In this document: positions 20,801 to 32,726 of the stretch, in pieces
Layout: the number at the start of each line of letters is the position of its first letter
How positions within the stretch are numbered: the first letter of the stretch is position 1
NCBI RefSeq assembly: GCF_022965805.1
Contig: NC_133101.1
Coordinates: 47,138,342-47,202,341, forward strand
Direction: 5' to 3'
Source: Primulina eburnea
Lineage: Eukaryota > Streptophyta > Magnoliopsida > Lamiales > Gesneriaceae
DNA: 64,000 bases
Made by a program: the position numbers and the translations under genes
Notes under the pieces: generated by a model
The model's database searches: none
Told to the model about the DNA's origin: nothing
What the model saw: only the letters and a program-made list of their open reading frames with translations

Positions 20801-23800
20801 TAAAGTGTGTAAAAATCTTTCTTTATGTTTCTTTCCTTCTTTTATTTGGCTGAGAACCATCCTTGTCTCTCTTATCTGCATAGAAACTCTTAAGTTATTT
20901 GGCCAACCCTATCAGCTTCTCCTATTTACTTTTCCATTAATTAATCAATCAGAAAATTAAAATAATCAATTGATAATTAATCAGTTATGGGCTAATGGGT
21001 TTGCACATGGGGCCCGATTTCATTAGACATCCATATTATATTAGGCTTCTATTTCATATCCAACCTTTCGTTTTCCATTGGGACGATCATGGAAATATAA
21101 TTGGACTGCTAAAAATAAATATTTGGTCTCAAACACTATGTGACGTGTATTCTTTGCTTCAACAAAGAAATGATGAGAGTTGGGCATATAGGTGTCGTCA
21201 CTACAGTGACATTTCAATTGATGGCTATGATTGGTGCATCAGAAATATTTGTTCTTCCACCTATTGTTGTGCTGGATACAAATATGTTTTCTATTTTTTT
21301 TTTTTTGATAAAAAACTATTTCATTATAATAAAGATTCGAATTACAGTAAAAGGCGGATAAGAAATCCGCGCTCATTAAACTGCAGCACTGTCTTAAGGT
21401 AAAACTAAAACTTTTAAACTAATTGCCTGCCCTTACAAACTTCCAATCTCTCACTACGTCTGTTATACATAGATGGCTATATTCTTTCAAACTCGTCGTC
21501 CATGATGCTATCCTGAACTTTATTTTTTCCCATACCCGATCGGGCGATTCGTTTTTATCTTCGAAAATTCTTGCATTCCTTTCCAACCAAAGTGACCAAA
21601 AGACGCCGTGCACAATCATTTTCCAGAAATCATTCAATGCTGTTGGTAATGGACTATCCGAATCATCATATAACAACTCTTTGGCCTGGTATGGAAGCGC
21701 CCAGTGAACTCCCATTTCTCTCTGAACTTTTATCCAGATGCATCTTGAGAATGCGCAATGCAGAAGGATGTGGTCTTGGTTTTCTTCATCTTGCCGACAT
21801 AAACAGCACCATTGAGGCCTTAGAACACAACTCCTCCATCTCTTCTGTATGTTGTCACATGTAGGTAACCTTCCCAAAGCGATGATCCACGAGAAAATCT
21901 TAACCTTTTGTGGGACATGTACTTTCTAGATATATTCGAAACAATTGAAATGTGGAAATTCAGTAGTGGGAAAGAAAGAATCATAAAAAGATTTGACAGA
22001 AAACAACCCAGACGAATCCCCCAACCAAACTCTATAATCCTCCAAGTCCAAGTTAAATCTCACTCCATCTAAAACTCCTAACATAATGGTGAACTCTCGT
22101 ACCTCCTCATCAGATAAATCTCTCCTAAACCTCACATCCCAAATAAAGGAAGACTGACCCCCGTGGTTTTCGACATGAATGAAATGACTGATAGATTTAT
22201 TGTTTGAAGTACAAATACGAAACAACGAAGGAAATCTGACCCTAACGACTCCCCTCCCTCCCAGATATCCTCCCAAAATCTAATACGATTGCCCTGATTA
22301 GGCACCACTCTAATAAGTTGATGAAAAGCCTTGTAAGACCGAGAGATAGATTTCCACGGACTTTTGAATGTTGATCTCTCTGCCAAGCCCAGATCCCACC
22401 CGTTATCCTGCAACCCATATCTGCTTCTGATAACCTTTATCCACAACGACCCACTCTCCTTCGAAAATCTCCACCACCACTTACCAAGAAGAGCCTTATT
22501 TCTAAGATTGATACTCCCCAATCCCAAACCTCCCTTTTCCTTTGGTTTACACACCTGTTTCCAACCTATCACATGACAATGTTTATCTCCTTCATCACCA
22601 TCCCACAAGAAATTCCTCATTAACTTTTCCAATTCAGCCGCCACAAATTTCGGTACGATGAAAAGTGACATAAAATAAGATGGCATAGCGCAAAGAACTG
22701 ACTTGATCAAAATAAGTCGCCCACCTCTCGATAGATAAGCTTTTTTCCAGCCTACTAGTTTCTTTTTCATTTTTGAAACCACAGGTTCCCAAAACTCCTT
22801 CTTGGTGGGATTTCCTCCCAGCGGTAGGCCCAAATACTTGATGGGCCAAGCCCTTTTAGTCCCCCAAATGTGACTGCCATTTCATCCACATCTTCGTCCG
22901 GGAAATTCAGTCCAAGCACGACACTCTTGGCCATATTTATTCTCAGCCCTGAATTGATTGAAAAGCAATTGAGTATGTTTATTATTGCCATCACATCTTG
23001 CCTTGAATGCACGAAAAACAAAGCATCGTCCGCAAACTGTAAGTGTGAGATTTGCAACTTGTCTTTTCCAATTTCGAAACCCTTAACCTCATTGGCCTCC
23101 CTTGCCTTATCCACCATTCTTCCCAACACATCGACAACAATATTGAAGAGAAAAGGTGATAGGGGGTCCCCTTGTCTCAGCCCTCTTTCCCCCCTGATCT
23201 TCCCACACGTTCTCCCATTGACAAATATCGAGAAAGAGACGTTTGAAACACATCCCCTAATCCACTTCCTCCATCTCTCGCCGAATCCCTTATGGAATAG
23301 AGCAATGTCTAAAAATGCCCAATCGAGATGATCATATGCTTTTTCTAGATCAATCTTAAGCACCCATCCCTTCTTTTTCTTCTTACGATATTCATCCACC
23401 ATCTCATTCGCTATAAGACAACAATCCAGTATCTGTCTTCCTTTGATAAAAGCACATTGATTCTCCGTTATGGTTTTATCCAAAACCTTTTTCAATCTGT
23501 TAACCAAAACCTTTGCCAAAATTTTATACAAACTTGTAACCAAGCTAATTGGTCGGTAGTCCGTAATCCTTCGCGCATCATGTTTCTTAGGGATAAGACA
23601 TATATAAGTTTCATTTGTAATAGCATTCACAATCCCAGCTTCATAAAATTCCGCAAACACCTTTAGTAAATCCAATCGCAATGTATCCCACTTTTTTGAA
23701 AAAATGCCAAAGTGAATCCATCGGGCCCTGGCGCTTTAGTTCCATCACAATCAAACACTGCCTTTCTTATTTCCTCCTCATCAAAATGTTCTTCCAACGC

Positions 23801-26800
23801 CTCTGCATCATCTCTCCTAATCGGTGCCCAATCCAGCCCATCTAAGCCCAATCCCGAGTCATCATATCTCCCCCCAACCCCTTCTGCCTTCGAGAACAAC
23901 TTCCGATAAAAGTTTACAATTTCAATCTCAATCTGTTTTTCCTCGGTGATAACTCTTCCGTCTTCCATCTCCACTCTCTCAATCAAAGCTCTGTTCCTTC
24001 TGTTGTTCAATAACGCGTGAAAAAACTTAGTATTATGGTCCCCTTGTTGTAACCAATTAAGTTTTGCTTTTTGGCTTTGAATCTGAAAATTAGCAAAGGC
24101 TGTTTTTTCCAGTTCACATTTTGCCACCCTTCTCTCATCAATCAACGCTTCTGACCAAAGTCCAGCCGCCTCAAGACCATCCAAACGACTGATTTTGTTG
24201 CTCAATTCATGTATTCTAACACGGGCGTCTCCGAACACTTCCTTATTCCAATCAGATACATCCTTTTTTATCATTTTCAGCTTCTGCATGAATCTGTACC
24301 CATCCCACCCCTGTACGCCCTCTTTGTTCCACCATGTCCTTAATAGATCTTTAAATTTTCGATGTTCCAGCCAGGTGTTCTCAAATCTAAATGGGGCTGG
24401 TCCCCATCTCAACTTAGATGTATCTAGCAAGACGGGGCAATGATCCGAGGTGAGTCTTGGAAGCACCGTTTGTCTGTAACATGGAAATAAACTCCTCCAT
24501 CCTGTAGAAAATAAATATCTGTCCAGGCGACTGCAAATTGGGGTTGCTCTGAAATTGGACCACGTGAATTTGGCATTTAAAAGTGGTGGGTCAACGAGCT
24601 CCAACTCCTCTATCAACGCATCAAAGCACGACATACTTGTAGTCAAAGAGAGGCTGTTTTTTTTTTCTCCCAGATTTCTCACCACATTGAAATCGCCACC
24701 TAGGCACCAGAAATCACCACAAATTACTTTCAATCCCGCTAATTCATCCCAAAACGCTTCTCTGAAACTCGGCCTGACAGGCCCATAAATGGCTGAAAAC
24801 CACCAACTTATGTCGTCCGACTTAGAGATCTCAATGGACACCGAGAACTCCCCAATCAAATTGTTAAGAACTTTCACTATTCTGGGATCCCACATGACAA
24901 TTATTCCCCCCGACCTACCAGCCGAAGGCAAACAAACCCATTCAACAAATCTCGATTTCCAAACACTCGCCACAAATTTGGTGTCTATTCTTTCGCGTTT
25001 AGTTTCCAAGAGAACTACAATGTCGGGCCTTTCCTTTTGAATTATTGATCGAACTAATTGTCTTCGCCTCACTGCCCCCCCACCTCTAATATTCCAAGCG
25101 CAAATCTTCATCCAAAAAATTTTGGACCCCTCGAAGTGGAACCTCTTTCATAACTGATACCACAATGAAGTCTATACAATTCCCGCTTTAAACGACCTTT
25201 CAGCGGCTTTTGTTTTTCTCCAACATTCTCATCTATCCCACCCCCTCCTACATGTTGTTCACAATCCTCCCTATCCTCCCCCACATTCAGTACAGATAGA
25301 TCTCTGATATTACAAGGCTCTTCATCAACTTTACCTAACCCACTCCCCACTGGACCACTAGACTTACCCAAGGTTATGAGAGGAGAAGAGAAAATCGTAT
25401 TTAACGATACATAATGATATAAAAATGATGATTGATTACCGTTAAGTACCTGTCCCAGAAAAGGTTTATTATTTTTCCGTAGATCAGCGGTTGAGTCTGT
25501 CTTAATAGGCTTTGGAGTTGAGAACAACACATCCAAATCTGCAGCATCTTCTTCAACTGGTTCGGGATGTTCAGAACTGATGTATCCCCCACTTTCTGAC
25601 TCGAGGGACTCGAACTCCGTTTCCAGCAACTCGTCTTGTGAATTTTCAAAGTCAATGTCCTCCATATCATCTTTCTCCGCCGCTTTACCTTTGCTGCACA
25701 GTTCCCAGTCATGAATGTCATGAATGTTTTGAGTCACACTTTCCGGTACTACCTGTGATTCAATTCCCACAAACTCTTCTGATTTGCGTCTTCGGCGATA
25801 TGTTTTCCAGAACTCTTGCGGAGTGTCGATGTTCAATCCATTTCCGGGACGCTTACTGTACTCCTCAGAATGATTGCTTTTTGTGGATCCGATAGAAGAG
25901 CTTGAAAATTTCGTTGCATCTTTTGGGTTGATATTGCTTAGAATTTTCAGCACCTTTCCTTGATTCGGTGTTTCGGATTTCCTCATGGAAGTATTTTGTG
26001 ATCCTTTTGAAGTAATTTTCCCCTGATTCTCTTCTAATCTGCCCCTCAAGCCCTCTGTACCACAACATAATCTTGATTCCGCAGCAATATTTTCCTGCCT
26101 ATTTATGACCTCCGGAATCGATTTAGCTTCGTTATGAGCATTTTCCCCATGTTCAGTTCTAGCTAATGTGTTGAAAATGTTGTTATTTCCCCAACCCGCC
26201 AATATCTTCTTGCCATTCACAACTACTTGGGCGTAAGTCTGTTTTTCATAAACTTCATAACCCTTAGAATCAAACGTTTCAACATGGATTCTGATCTCAG
26301 TAGGTCTTCCATCCAATGGAATGCTCATTTTGGTTTGAATAAAACCACCTTCAGTACCCCTCACCTTAATCTTCGCAGCTCCGAGGATTCTGAAGTGAAG
26401 GGTGTCTGGGCTAATGGCCAACAATCCCCCACAAAGGTCCCCAATAATTTTAAAATTATTTGGCGACCATAATTCCCAAGGTAGTCCTCGTATCCAAATC
26501 CAGCTATTGCAGCAGCTTTCAACCGATTCCAAAGTATTAATGCCTTTGGACCATCTATCGAATTCCAAAAACACTTGCGAATCGAAGTACCCTTTTTTTA
26601 AATTGGCGTAGTAGGTGTACTGTTCCGCGTTCAAGGGCCACCACAGAGCTTTGTTAGCTTGAAAAGGGAACAGCTTAATGATTGAGGTCGTTGCTTTCCG
26701 GAGGACTTCTTCAATTAGCTTCCACGAAGTTGTTGCCCTGCCCCTTGTAATGATGATAGCTTCATTCCAATTCTTCTGTATTTGCTGCTTGTTACTGTCA

Positions 26801-27945
26801 TCCGAATCTGATATGAATTCTCCGTAGCTTTCCCTCTGTGCTGAACCCTTGTTCTGATGGATCATACGAGGCCTGGGTTGAGGTTTTTGCCTGTAATAAT
26901 CTCCCGAAATCAGCTTATCCAATGCCTTTGCTAACTTAGTCCACCCGATTGCGTTGACTCCGCTTGGTATGATAGTAGTAAACTTTTTCCCTTGCTTATT
27001 GAACTTAGACAGTTCGATAAATCTACCACGCTTGTTTTTGAAACTCTGTAGTGTGAACACCGCATATCTGCCCCTGAAACGGCGGAAGGACGAGCCTGCT
27101 AGGTTTGAGTAAATGTATTCTCTGAGATTAATCTGAATCCACCGAGCCTCGTCGAGATTAAAATCCAGCATATAGCAAGCATTCCTGGTTTTTTCGGACC
27201 ACCAAATAGATCTACCTTCAGAGCCCAATCGCAAGTTGAACGTTTTAAAATCAATCCTAATCGTCTCATCCCTGAATTTCCTTACGTTATCTGCAGACAT
27301 GTTGTCGCACGATAGAAACGAACCCAATCGAAGGAAAAACTGGAGACGCGAAACTGCCGGCGACCGGCCGGGGATGCCTACCGGTTATTAATGAAAGATG
27401 ACGGAGACAAATGGGCAAAGTACGGTGAACGGTGGAAAACTTGGGACGAAGAAACGACGGCAAATGGGGGGAGAGAGCATTTTCAAATTTTTCTCTCTCT
27501 AGCCTCGGTTCATACATGGTTTTCTATTTTTCACTTGAGTATTATGTTTGAACTTTGTTTCTTTTATCATATGTTGTAACATATATAAAGAAAAGGCTGT
27601 TATTTGCACTGCAGGTTGAGTCTTTGCAGCTGGAAAACAACATGCTTCAGATGGTACCAACTTCATTATTGTAGAAATAAATTTAATTAATTTTGTCCAA
27701 CATATTTTCTAGAATATATGTCTCTTCTAGTGGTGATATTCTGAACCCCCACATTCTTGTGCATTCAGGTGCTGAAACATCAGCTACTCATAGAGGAGCT
27801 GACGCAAGAGAGCAAGAAGCTTCACCAGATATTGGTAGAAGTGTTGAAAGTTGATCCGAGCAAATTCCAATCGAGCTTCACGAGTAGTAGTAAGCCCTCA
27901 TGTACTGAATGTTTTGAATGCCGTAGAAAACAAAGAAGAAGATGA
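17831..27945 (+). CDS. Plant glycine-rich conserved protein of unknown function, seven exons, 289 aa
   Basis: Exons with GT-AG borders and matching phases are 17831-17984, 18732-18820, 18919-18994, 19522-19571, 19640-19924, 27616-27654 and 27769-27945 (870 bp in total). Residues about 30-47 (FTGFGIGCGIGIGIGRPL) and 92-105 (GIGCGIGFGHGFGVG) are two glycine-zipper-like segments. Between them lies a conserved-looking stretch with LNQVMVAARGATDAFSGV. The middle exon is Ser/Thr-rich (ending NNFLKNPILQKDMDRHEQ). The last two exons give a heptad-like helix (VESLQLENNMLQ, then LKHQLLIEELTQES), probably a coiled coil, and a basic tail CRRKQRRR. I know this architecture only as an uncharacterised plant protein family; no function or location is claimed. 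Intron 5 is 7691 bp because it contains an antisense LINE. A candidate polyadenylation signal CAATAAA lies at 27974-27980. Exon borders are inferred from reading frame and splice consensus, without transcript data. Confidence 0.8.
21419..25111 (-). pseudogene. LINE ORF2 (endonuclease, RT, zf-RVT), broken by frameshifts and a nonsense codon
   Basis: The endonuclease (23663-25111) starts MKICAWNIRGGG, with the metal-binding region LLETKRE, LGGDFNVV and the terminal SDHCPVLL motif, all typical of an AP-type LINE endonuclease. The RT (22767-23681) has YRPISLV, LKIDLEKAYDHLDW, the GLRQGDPLSPFLF segment and the active-site motif FADD. The C-terminal zinc-ribbon-like domain (21419-21877) has CCLCRQDEENQDHILLHC. 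The reading frame changes near 23690, 22845 and 22275, and an in-frame TAG near 21927 replaces a probable Trp codon. The first frameshift lies in an A-rich run. Otherwise the coding content is well preserved, so the copy is not ancient. Confidence 0.88.
25108..27327 (-). CDS. LINE ORF1 protein, nucleic-acid-binding, 739 aa
   Basis: The frame is open from ATG at 27327 to TGA at 25108. The N-terminal half (residues about 20-120) and the stretch around WIWIRGLPWELWSPNNFKI (about residues 280-300) resemble the DUF4283-type RNA-binding fold of plant L1 ORF1 proteins. The C-terminal half is long, charged and Ser/Glu-rich, consistent with a disordered tail. No CCHC zinc knuckle is evident, although many plant ORF1 proteins have one. 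The stop overlaps the ORF2 start as ATGA, so ORF2 could be reached by stop-restart translation. The family function is binding LINE RNA in the retrotransposition particle; here that is inferred. Confidence 0.8.
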   Translation of the reverse strand: MGSFLSCDNMSADNVRKFRDETIRIDFKTFNLRLGSEGRSIWWSEKTRNACYMLDFNLDEARWIQINLREYIYSNLAGSSFRRFRGRYAVFTLQSFKNKRGRFIELSKFNKQGKKFTTIIPSGVNAIGWTKLAKALDKLISGDYYRQKPQPRPRMIHQNKGSAQRESYGEFISDSDDSNKQQIQKNWNEAIIITRGRATTSWKLIEEVLRKATTSIIKLFPFQANKALWWPLNAEQYTYYANLKKGYFDSQVFLEFDRWSKGINTLESVESCCNSWIWIRGLPWELWSPNNFKIIGDLCGGLLAISPDTLHFRILGAAKIKVRGTEGGFIQTKMSIPLDGRPTEIRIHVETFDSKGYEVYEKQTYAQVVVNGKKILAGWGNNNIFNTLARTEHGENAHNEAKSIPEVINRQENIAAESRLCCGTEGLRGRLEENQGKITSKGSQNTSMRKSETPNQGKVLKILSNINPKDATKFSSSSIGSTKSNHSEEYSKRPGNGLNIDTPQEFWKTYRRRRKSEEFVGIESQVVPESVTQNIHDIHDWELCSKGKAAEKDDMEDIDFENSQDELLETEFESLESESGGYISSEHPEPVEEDAADLDVLFSTPKPIKTDSTADLRKNNKPFLGQVLNGNQSSFLYHYVSLNTIFSSPLITLGKSSGPVGSGLGKVDEEPCNIRDLSVLNVGEDREDCEQHVGGGGIDENVGEKQKPLKGRLKRELYRLHCGISYERGSTSRGPKFFG

Positions 27946-29334
27946 AACTTAATACATTACTTTCTACATTAATCAATAAAAAAACCCGAATTTTTTTTAT
28001 GGGATTTCCAATGTTCATATTAATTATTGGAATCTTTTCTGAAACCGCACATATCTTTTATTTTTTCTGGTTCTTGAAGCATGTGTGGCATAGGGGATTT
28101 TTCAAGGTGTTGGATTTCTGTCGTCACCATTTGCCATGATTGTCAACTGTGGCGTTGTGATAAAAAATTATGCTTGATGCGATTTTAATCTTATTAGGGC
28201 GGAGTTCCCACATAACCATCATTTACTTTGGTATGTTGACTGTAACTTGGTCTTGTAGTTGGTACTAGAGCCAATATCATGAATTAAATCCTAGAAATGT
28301 TGGAACAATTGCTGTTGGGGGATTATTTGGTCTCATTGTGAGCAATAACGTGTAAGCTGCCCTTTGTTACTATTTATGGTATGACAGTTGAAGCATGCCA
28401 CTTGAGTTGCCCTAATAGCATTGTTTTTAACTTTGCTCATTGCTTCGATTTGTTGTTAGCTTTCAGAAAAATTTCTAAACTTTCGAGTAGCATTTGGGAA
28501 AACGCAACCAAAAAAGTCAATGTGGTGCCAGCTATAAAGATAAAATAGCTGGACATGAGAAGTTCTCCTAAGTTGTCATCATTAGGAATAATTTGAAAGT
28601 TCCTAGAATTGCGAATAGATCAAGGACATATTTCTTGGCCAAGATCCTGAATTAGCTTGCTGTGAATAAAGGGTAAAGATCAAAGAAAAAGTCACCGATG
28701 ATTCTGTTTGGCTCCGTCCAAAGATCAGATGCTTTTTCTCTCTTTTATAAAGCCACCACCAGTCACATTGTTACTGGGAATAATAATATTTCATGGAATA
28801 AGCATCTACATATCAGTTCTCAGAGGGCAGAGCTAAGGAATTGGTATTACATGCTTTGTCCAGTTTGTGCTTGAAAATATGCTTATAGTTATTTAATAAC
28901 GGACAGCATGAGTTGAATTGAGCTTGAGTTACCGTTTTTTTTTAGAAAACCCAATGGTGGGAATAATTTGAAATAGAATAACCAATATCAAGAGGGAAAT
29001 TAGGCCAGGACCTTTCTAGACGATTGAATTAATAGAGCACTGTCTAGTAAATATCTAGAAAGCATTTACAACATGGATCTAAAAGAGAAACATAAATATG
29101 GACGTATCTAATCTGCAAAGGTCCGAATGCGAGCTTCGAGTGAGTCTTCTAAGAATAATCGAAACCATCTATATTAGAAAGCCGCAATATAGCGCAACAA
29201 TACTGCATTCCCTTTACACTAAGTGTTACAAGGATGAACAAACAGGAAATTTCAAAATGATGGCCTGAATCTTGGTCAAGAGATAATTTTACTCCCATGC
29301 TATATTGTTGCTTTTAAAACTATTTATTTATGAC
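27946..29334. other. 3' flank of the host gene and unclassified intergenic DNA
   Basis: The first 200 bp are probably 3' UTR and terminator of the gene. The remainder shows no convincing coding frame, LTR terminus or repeat unit. Confidence 0.4.
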
Positions 29335-29512
29335 GTGGGAACTTGCAGCCGCTACTTTTTTGTGCGCAGTGGGTAGATTCTCGGTCTAACGTAGTAGCCT
29401 GCAAGCCAAGTTAGTAAAGTAATCTACATGTGGAAAGTCTTGTGTAACAAGCTCATCCGAGAAAATGTTAGTAGAGAGGATCGAACGCAAGATCATTGGT
29501 CAAACGTTCATC
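29335..29512 (-). mobile_element. Au-like tRNA-derived SINE
   Basis: On the minus strand the element has a B-box-like GCGTTCGATCCTC (29475-29487). It is followed by the Au-family body (GAGCTTGTTACACAAGACTT, then GGCTTGCAGGCTACTACG) and the conserved 3' end CCCACTGCGCAC...GTAGCGGCTGCAAGTTCCC. An A box is not clearly preserved at the 5' end. The Au assignment is from recognition of the 3' half; no target duplication was identified. Confidence 0.65.
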
Positions 29513-29899
29513 TATTTCATCGATAATTAATTATTTATGAAATTGATGGTAGTTGAACTCGAATTGAACTCTTGTGTATGTATCACTTTGTTTAGTGAAA
29601 TTTACAAATGTTGCACAATGTGTGGTTTCTTTCTCCTGAAAAACTATTCGACAAACTGTTAGTGAAATTTCTCTAGCTCATTTAAATTTAAAATATAATA
29701 GAATTTTTTCTTTTTTTATTGCTCTCGCCCGAAACATATGTGAAACATCTACTACTAAAATATTACCAAATTTTTTTATTTTTATTTTTTTAAAACAAGC
29801 CTTGGCCGAAAATACATAACGTATATACATACAATTCGTACCATGAACTAAAATAATTCTAACCCCTGTATAAAATCGATTGCAGTTCAAATCTTGAAA
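29513..29899. other. AT-rich intergenic stretch
   Basis: Nothing recognisable is seen apart from short homopolymer A/T runs near 29700-29800. Confidence 0.4.
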
Positions 29900-31190
29900 T
29901 TGTGACTAACGGAAACGTTTACTGTTTAAAATCAACCATCAACAAATTACTAAAAACCTACTAATCATTAATGCAATAAAATAATGTACGTTATGAAATA
30001 CTATTTTAATCATCATACTCATAAAAATCATCATATGCGAAAAATACAAGGTCCTTAGGTTCCCCGTGCACCCCAGCCTAGCCTGCTCAGTCATCAACAC
30101 CTCCAGTCTCCTCATAAACATGATCACTGCATCAAATACACCTAATGAGTCTAAAGACTCAACACACGTGAACCGTTATAATGAAGTATATATACATATC
30201 AAGCGACATTGAAAAGTATTGTAATAAAATAATCTTCATGATCTTGAAAAACATGAACATATACACAAACATATTCATATTCAAATCATGTAATCATAAA
30301 CATATACATTTTTCCTTATTGAATTCAGATAATCAGTTGTGACTTTTGTAACAGCTATTGGTCTATGAATCCATCTACATATAACTATGGTATCAGGCGG
30401 CGGGGACATCAGCGACACTCTCACCCGTCAACTGAGCCTTAGCCTTACATGTTTTGTGTTCGTGTTCGTATTAGTCACAACCAAGTCACCTCCTTCAAAC
30501 ATGTCACATATTCATCACTTATAAAAAAATATTAATGCATATACATACATTTTCTTGAAATCAAGCATGCGACATATTTTCAGCATTTTCATGAAAATTT
30601 CATATTCAAATAAAATAAATATTTTAGACATGCATTATAAGTTGTCAGGGCATTGATAGGACTGCTAACTCAATTTCGGGTGCAAAATAATCATTTTGTC
30701 CTTGAAACCCTAGTTTGACAATTTTACCCCTGTACCTTAAAATTTCGACCCGAATCCATCCTAACTATTTAAAAGACCTCAAAACATACTTACAATCGTT
30801 TCTTAGACGTAAACTCGAGCTCGTGCATTAAATTCTATAATTCGTTTTAAAACTTGGAGCGGGGTCCCGGTTTGAACCTGAATCAACTCGAAACTCAACC
30901 GAACTTTACCAAACTTAAACCATGACTTAACCACACGTGACCAGCCCTTAAAAAACCTAACTCAGACTGTTTAGGACCCTCGAAATCTCCTTACAAGCTG
31001 CTGGATTTTCTGCACAAAGCAATCGAAACCCTAACTACATATTCAAGCCAATAACTCAACCCTACCCCGAACCAGCTTGGACCAGACCCAAACCAGACCT
31101 TCCTAGCCCACTATTGGACCCTACTGGATTGATCTAGCCATGGTCCTCAGCCCTATGCACACGGACGTGCATGATCACCCGAAGCAACCA
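29900..31190 (-). mobile_element. Decayed gypsy-type LTR, minus orientation, first of two in tandem
   Basis: It carries the hairpin motif GAGTCTAAAGACTC (30146-30159) and the conserved ACATCAGCGACACTCTCACC block (30405-30424), in the same order and orientation as the LTRs at 9489 and 40584. It also has the CCCTAGTTTGACAATTTTACCCC stretch seen, diverged, in its neighbour. Both ends are eroded. The boundary with the next LTR is placed near the shared word CTATGCACACGGACGTGCATG (about 31150-31170), which corresponds to 32394-32413 in the second copy. Confidence 0.55.
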
Positions 31191-32726
31191 AAACCGAGCC
31201 ACAGTTCTGCAGTTCAGTCATCCAAATCTCTTGTCTCAACAGTAAAATCCTCATCCGCATTATTCACACCTAGTGAGTCTATTGACTCAGCAAACCTTAA
31301 CCATAGAACAAGTCATACGCATACATCCACGTGCAACAGTGAAACATATTTTAATAAAAATAGCTTTTTTCATGACATGCATAAACTTAAACTTTTTTCT
31401 TTCATCATATACTTTTCCTTTCATCATAAACATATACATATATATTTCCTTTTGGGAGAAATCCGTTCGTTAATTATGACCATCATTTCATCTTTCGGTC
31501 GATTGATCAATATCAGCTGTAACCATAGTACCAGGTGATGGGAAAACAATAACCACTTTTCTGTTATGTGCCTTGGCCTATAGTTGACGGAGACACCAGC
31601 AACCACTTTTCCGTTACTGTGCATTGTCCTATGGAAATTCGGTATTGGTTCCCACAGGACTTAGTCCCGTAAACGGGTTCCACTAAGGCTTAGTCTCTCA
31701 TGAATCCCCATTTCCTTATTGTCACAATTAAGTCACGTCATTCAAAACATTTTCAACATTTCAATCACTTTATAAAAATACATGCATAAATATCATTTTC
31801 CTTTTAAACGAAGCATGCAACACGTCTTTTAGCATTTAACATTTTCCATCATAAAATTCCATATTCTTTCAAAATAAACATTTTAAAATTCATTACAGCA
31901 TTCAGGACACTAACAGAACTTCTAACATTTTTCAGGTGTAAAATGTCACTTTTGTCCCATAAAACCTAACTTTCCCATTTTACTCCTAGACCTTAAAACT
32001 TCGACCTGAATCCATCCAAACTTACCATAACACCTTAAAACATTCTCTTAATCATTTCTTAGACGTAACCTTAGGCCCTCAACTAAATTTCATAATTCGT
32101 TTTAAAACTTGAACCGATGTCCCGATTTTAATCCAAATCAATCCAAAACTTAGCCAAACTTTAATCATAACTTACTAACACCTAACCAGCTCTTTTTCAA
32201 CCCAATTCGAGCCATTTAAAACCCTTGGAAACTCCTGGAAGCCTTCTGTAAATTTCTATGCAATTCTTCCAAATCATAGCCCTAAAAAATTTCCAAGTTC
32301 CTTCGATCCTAGCCCCTGACCGACGAGATCAGACCCTAACCAACCTTCCTAGGACCGAACCCCTTAGGACCCATCGTTGACCAGATCTACACGCCATGCA
32401 CAAGGGTGTACATGAACCATCAAGGTTTGGTTATAAATAATAACGTAGACAATTGGGCCCAATAACCTTAGTATAATCGGCCCATTAAGCCTATTAGAAC
32501 ATAGGAAAAATATTTCGTTCAGAAAAATATTTCGAAAAAAAATAAGAAAAAATATTAACCGAGTCTCCAAAAAGTCCTTATTTTCGTCAAAAATCGATTA
32601 TCAGTTTAAAATATGACTCGACGTGTAAAAACATCTCAAAAGACACATTTTCGAAATTTTCAAATTTAATATACCATATATTAAATAATTAAAAATAATC
32701 ATTTAATAAAAATATTTTTTCCTTTA
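31191..32726 (-). mobile_element. Decayed gypsy-type LTR, minus orientation, second of two in tandem
   Basis: It is related to the preceding copy but more diverged. The hairpin motif has become GAGTCTATTGACTC (31275-31288), and the middle block is largely rewritten around two CAACCACTTTTC repeats (31546-31620). The right edge at about 32726, TAATAAAAATATTTTTTCC, stops short of the terminus reached by the LTRs at 12258 and 43910. There the sequence switches to the copia-LTR remnant, so the copy is truncated. Confidence 0.55.

Larger units (their letters stand above)
21299..27518 (-). mobile_element. L1-type LINE in intron 5 of the host gene, antisense
   Basis: It is flanked by a 13-bp target-site duplication GTTTTCTATTTTT (21286-21298 and 27519-27531). 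The minus-strand 3' end is an A-tail, seen as a T run from 21299 to about 21306. It has a GC-rich 5' leader (27328-27518), ORF1 and ORF2 in the usual L1 order. The TSD and A-tail mark target-primed reverse transcription. The length of about 6.2 kb is that of a nearly full-length plant L1. ORF1 is open but ORF2 carries at least three frameshifts and one nonsense codon, so this copy is not autonomous. The insertion lengthens the host intron and places the LINE's own promoter antisense to the gene. Confidence 0.92.

Noticed and set aside
22870..23331. Plus-strand frames across the LINE region (for example 22870-23331, 24195-25040 and 25638-25895)
   Set aside because: They are complementary shadows of LINE ORF1 and ORF2, which carry the recognisable domains on the minus strand.
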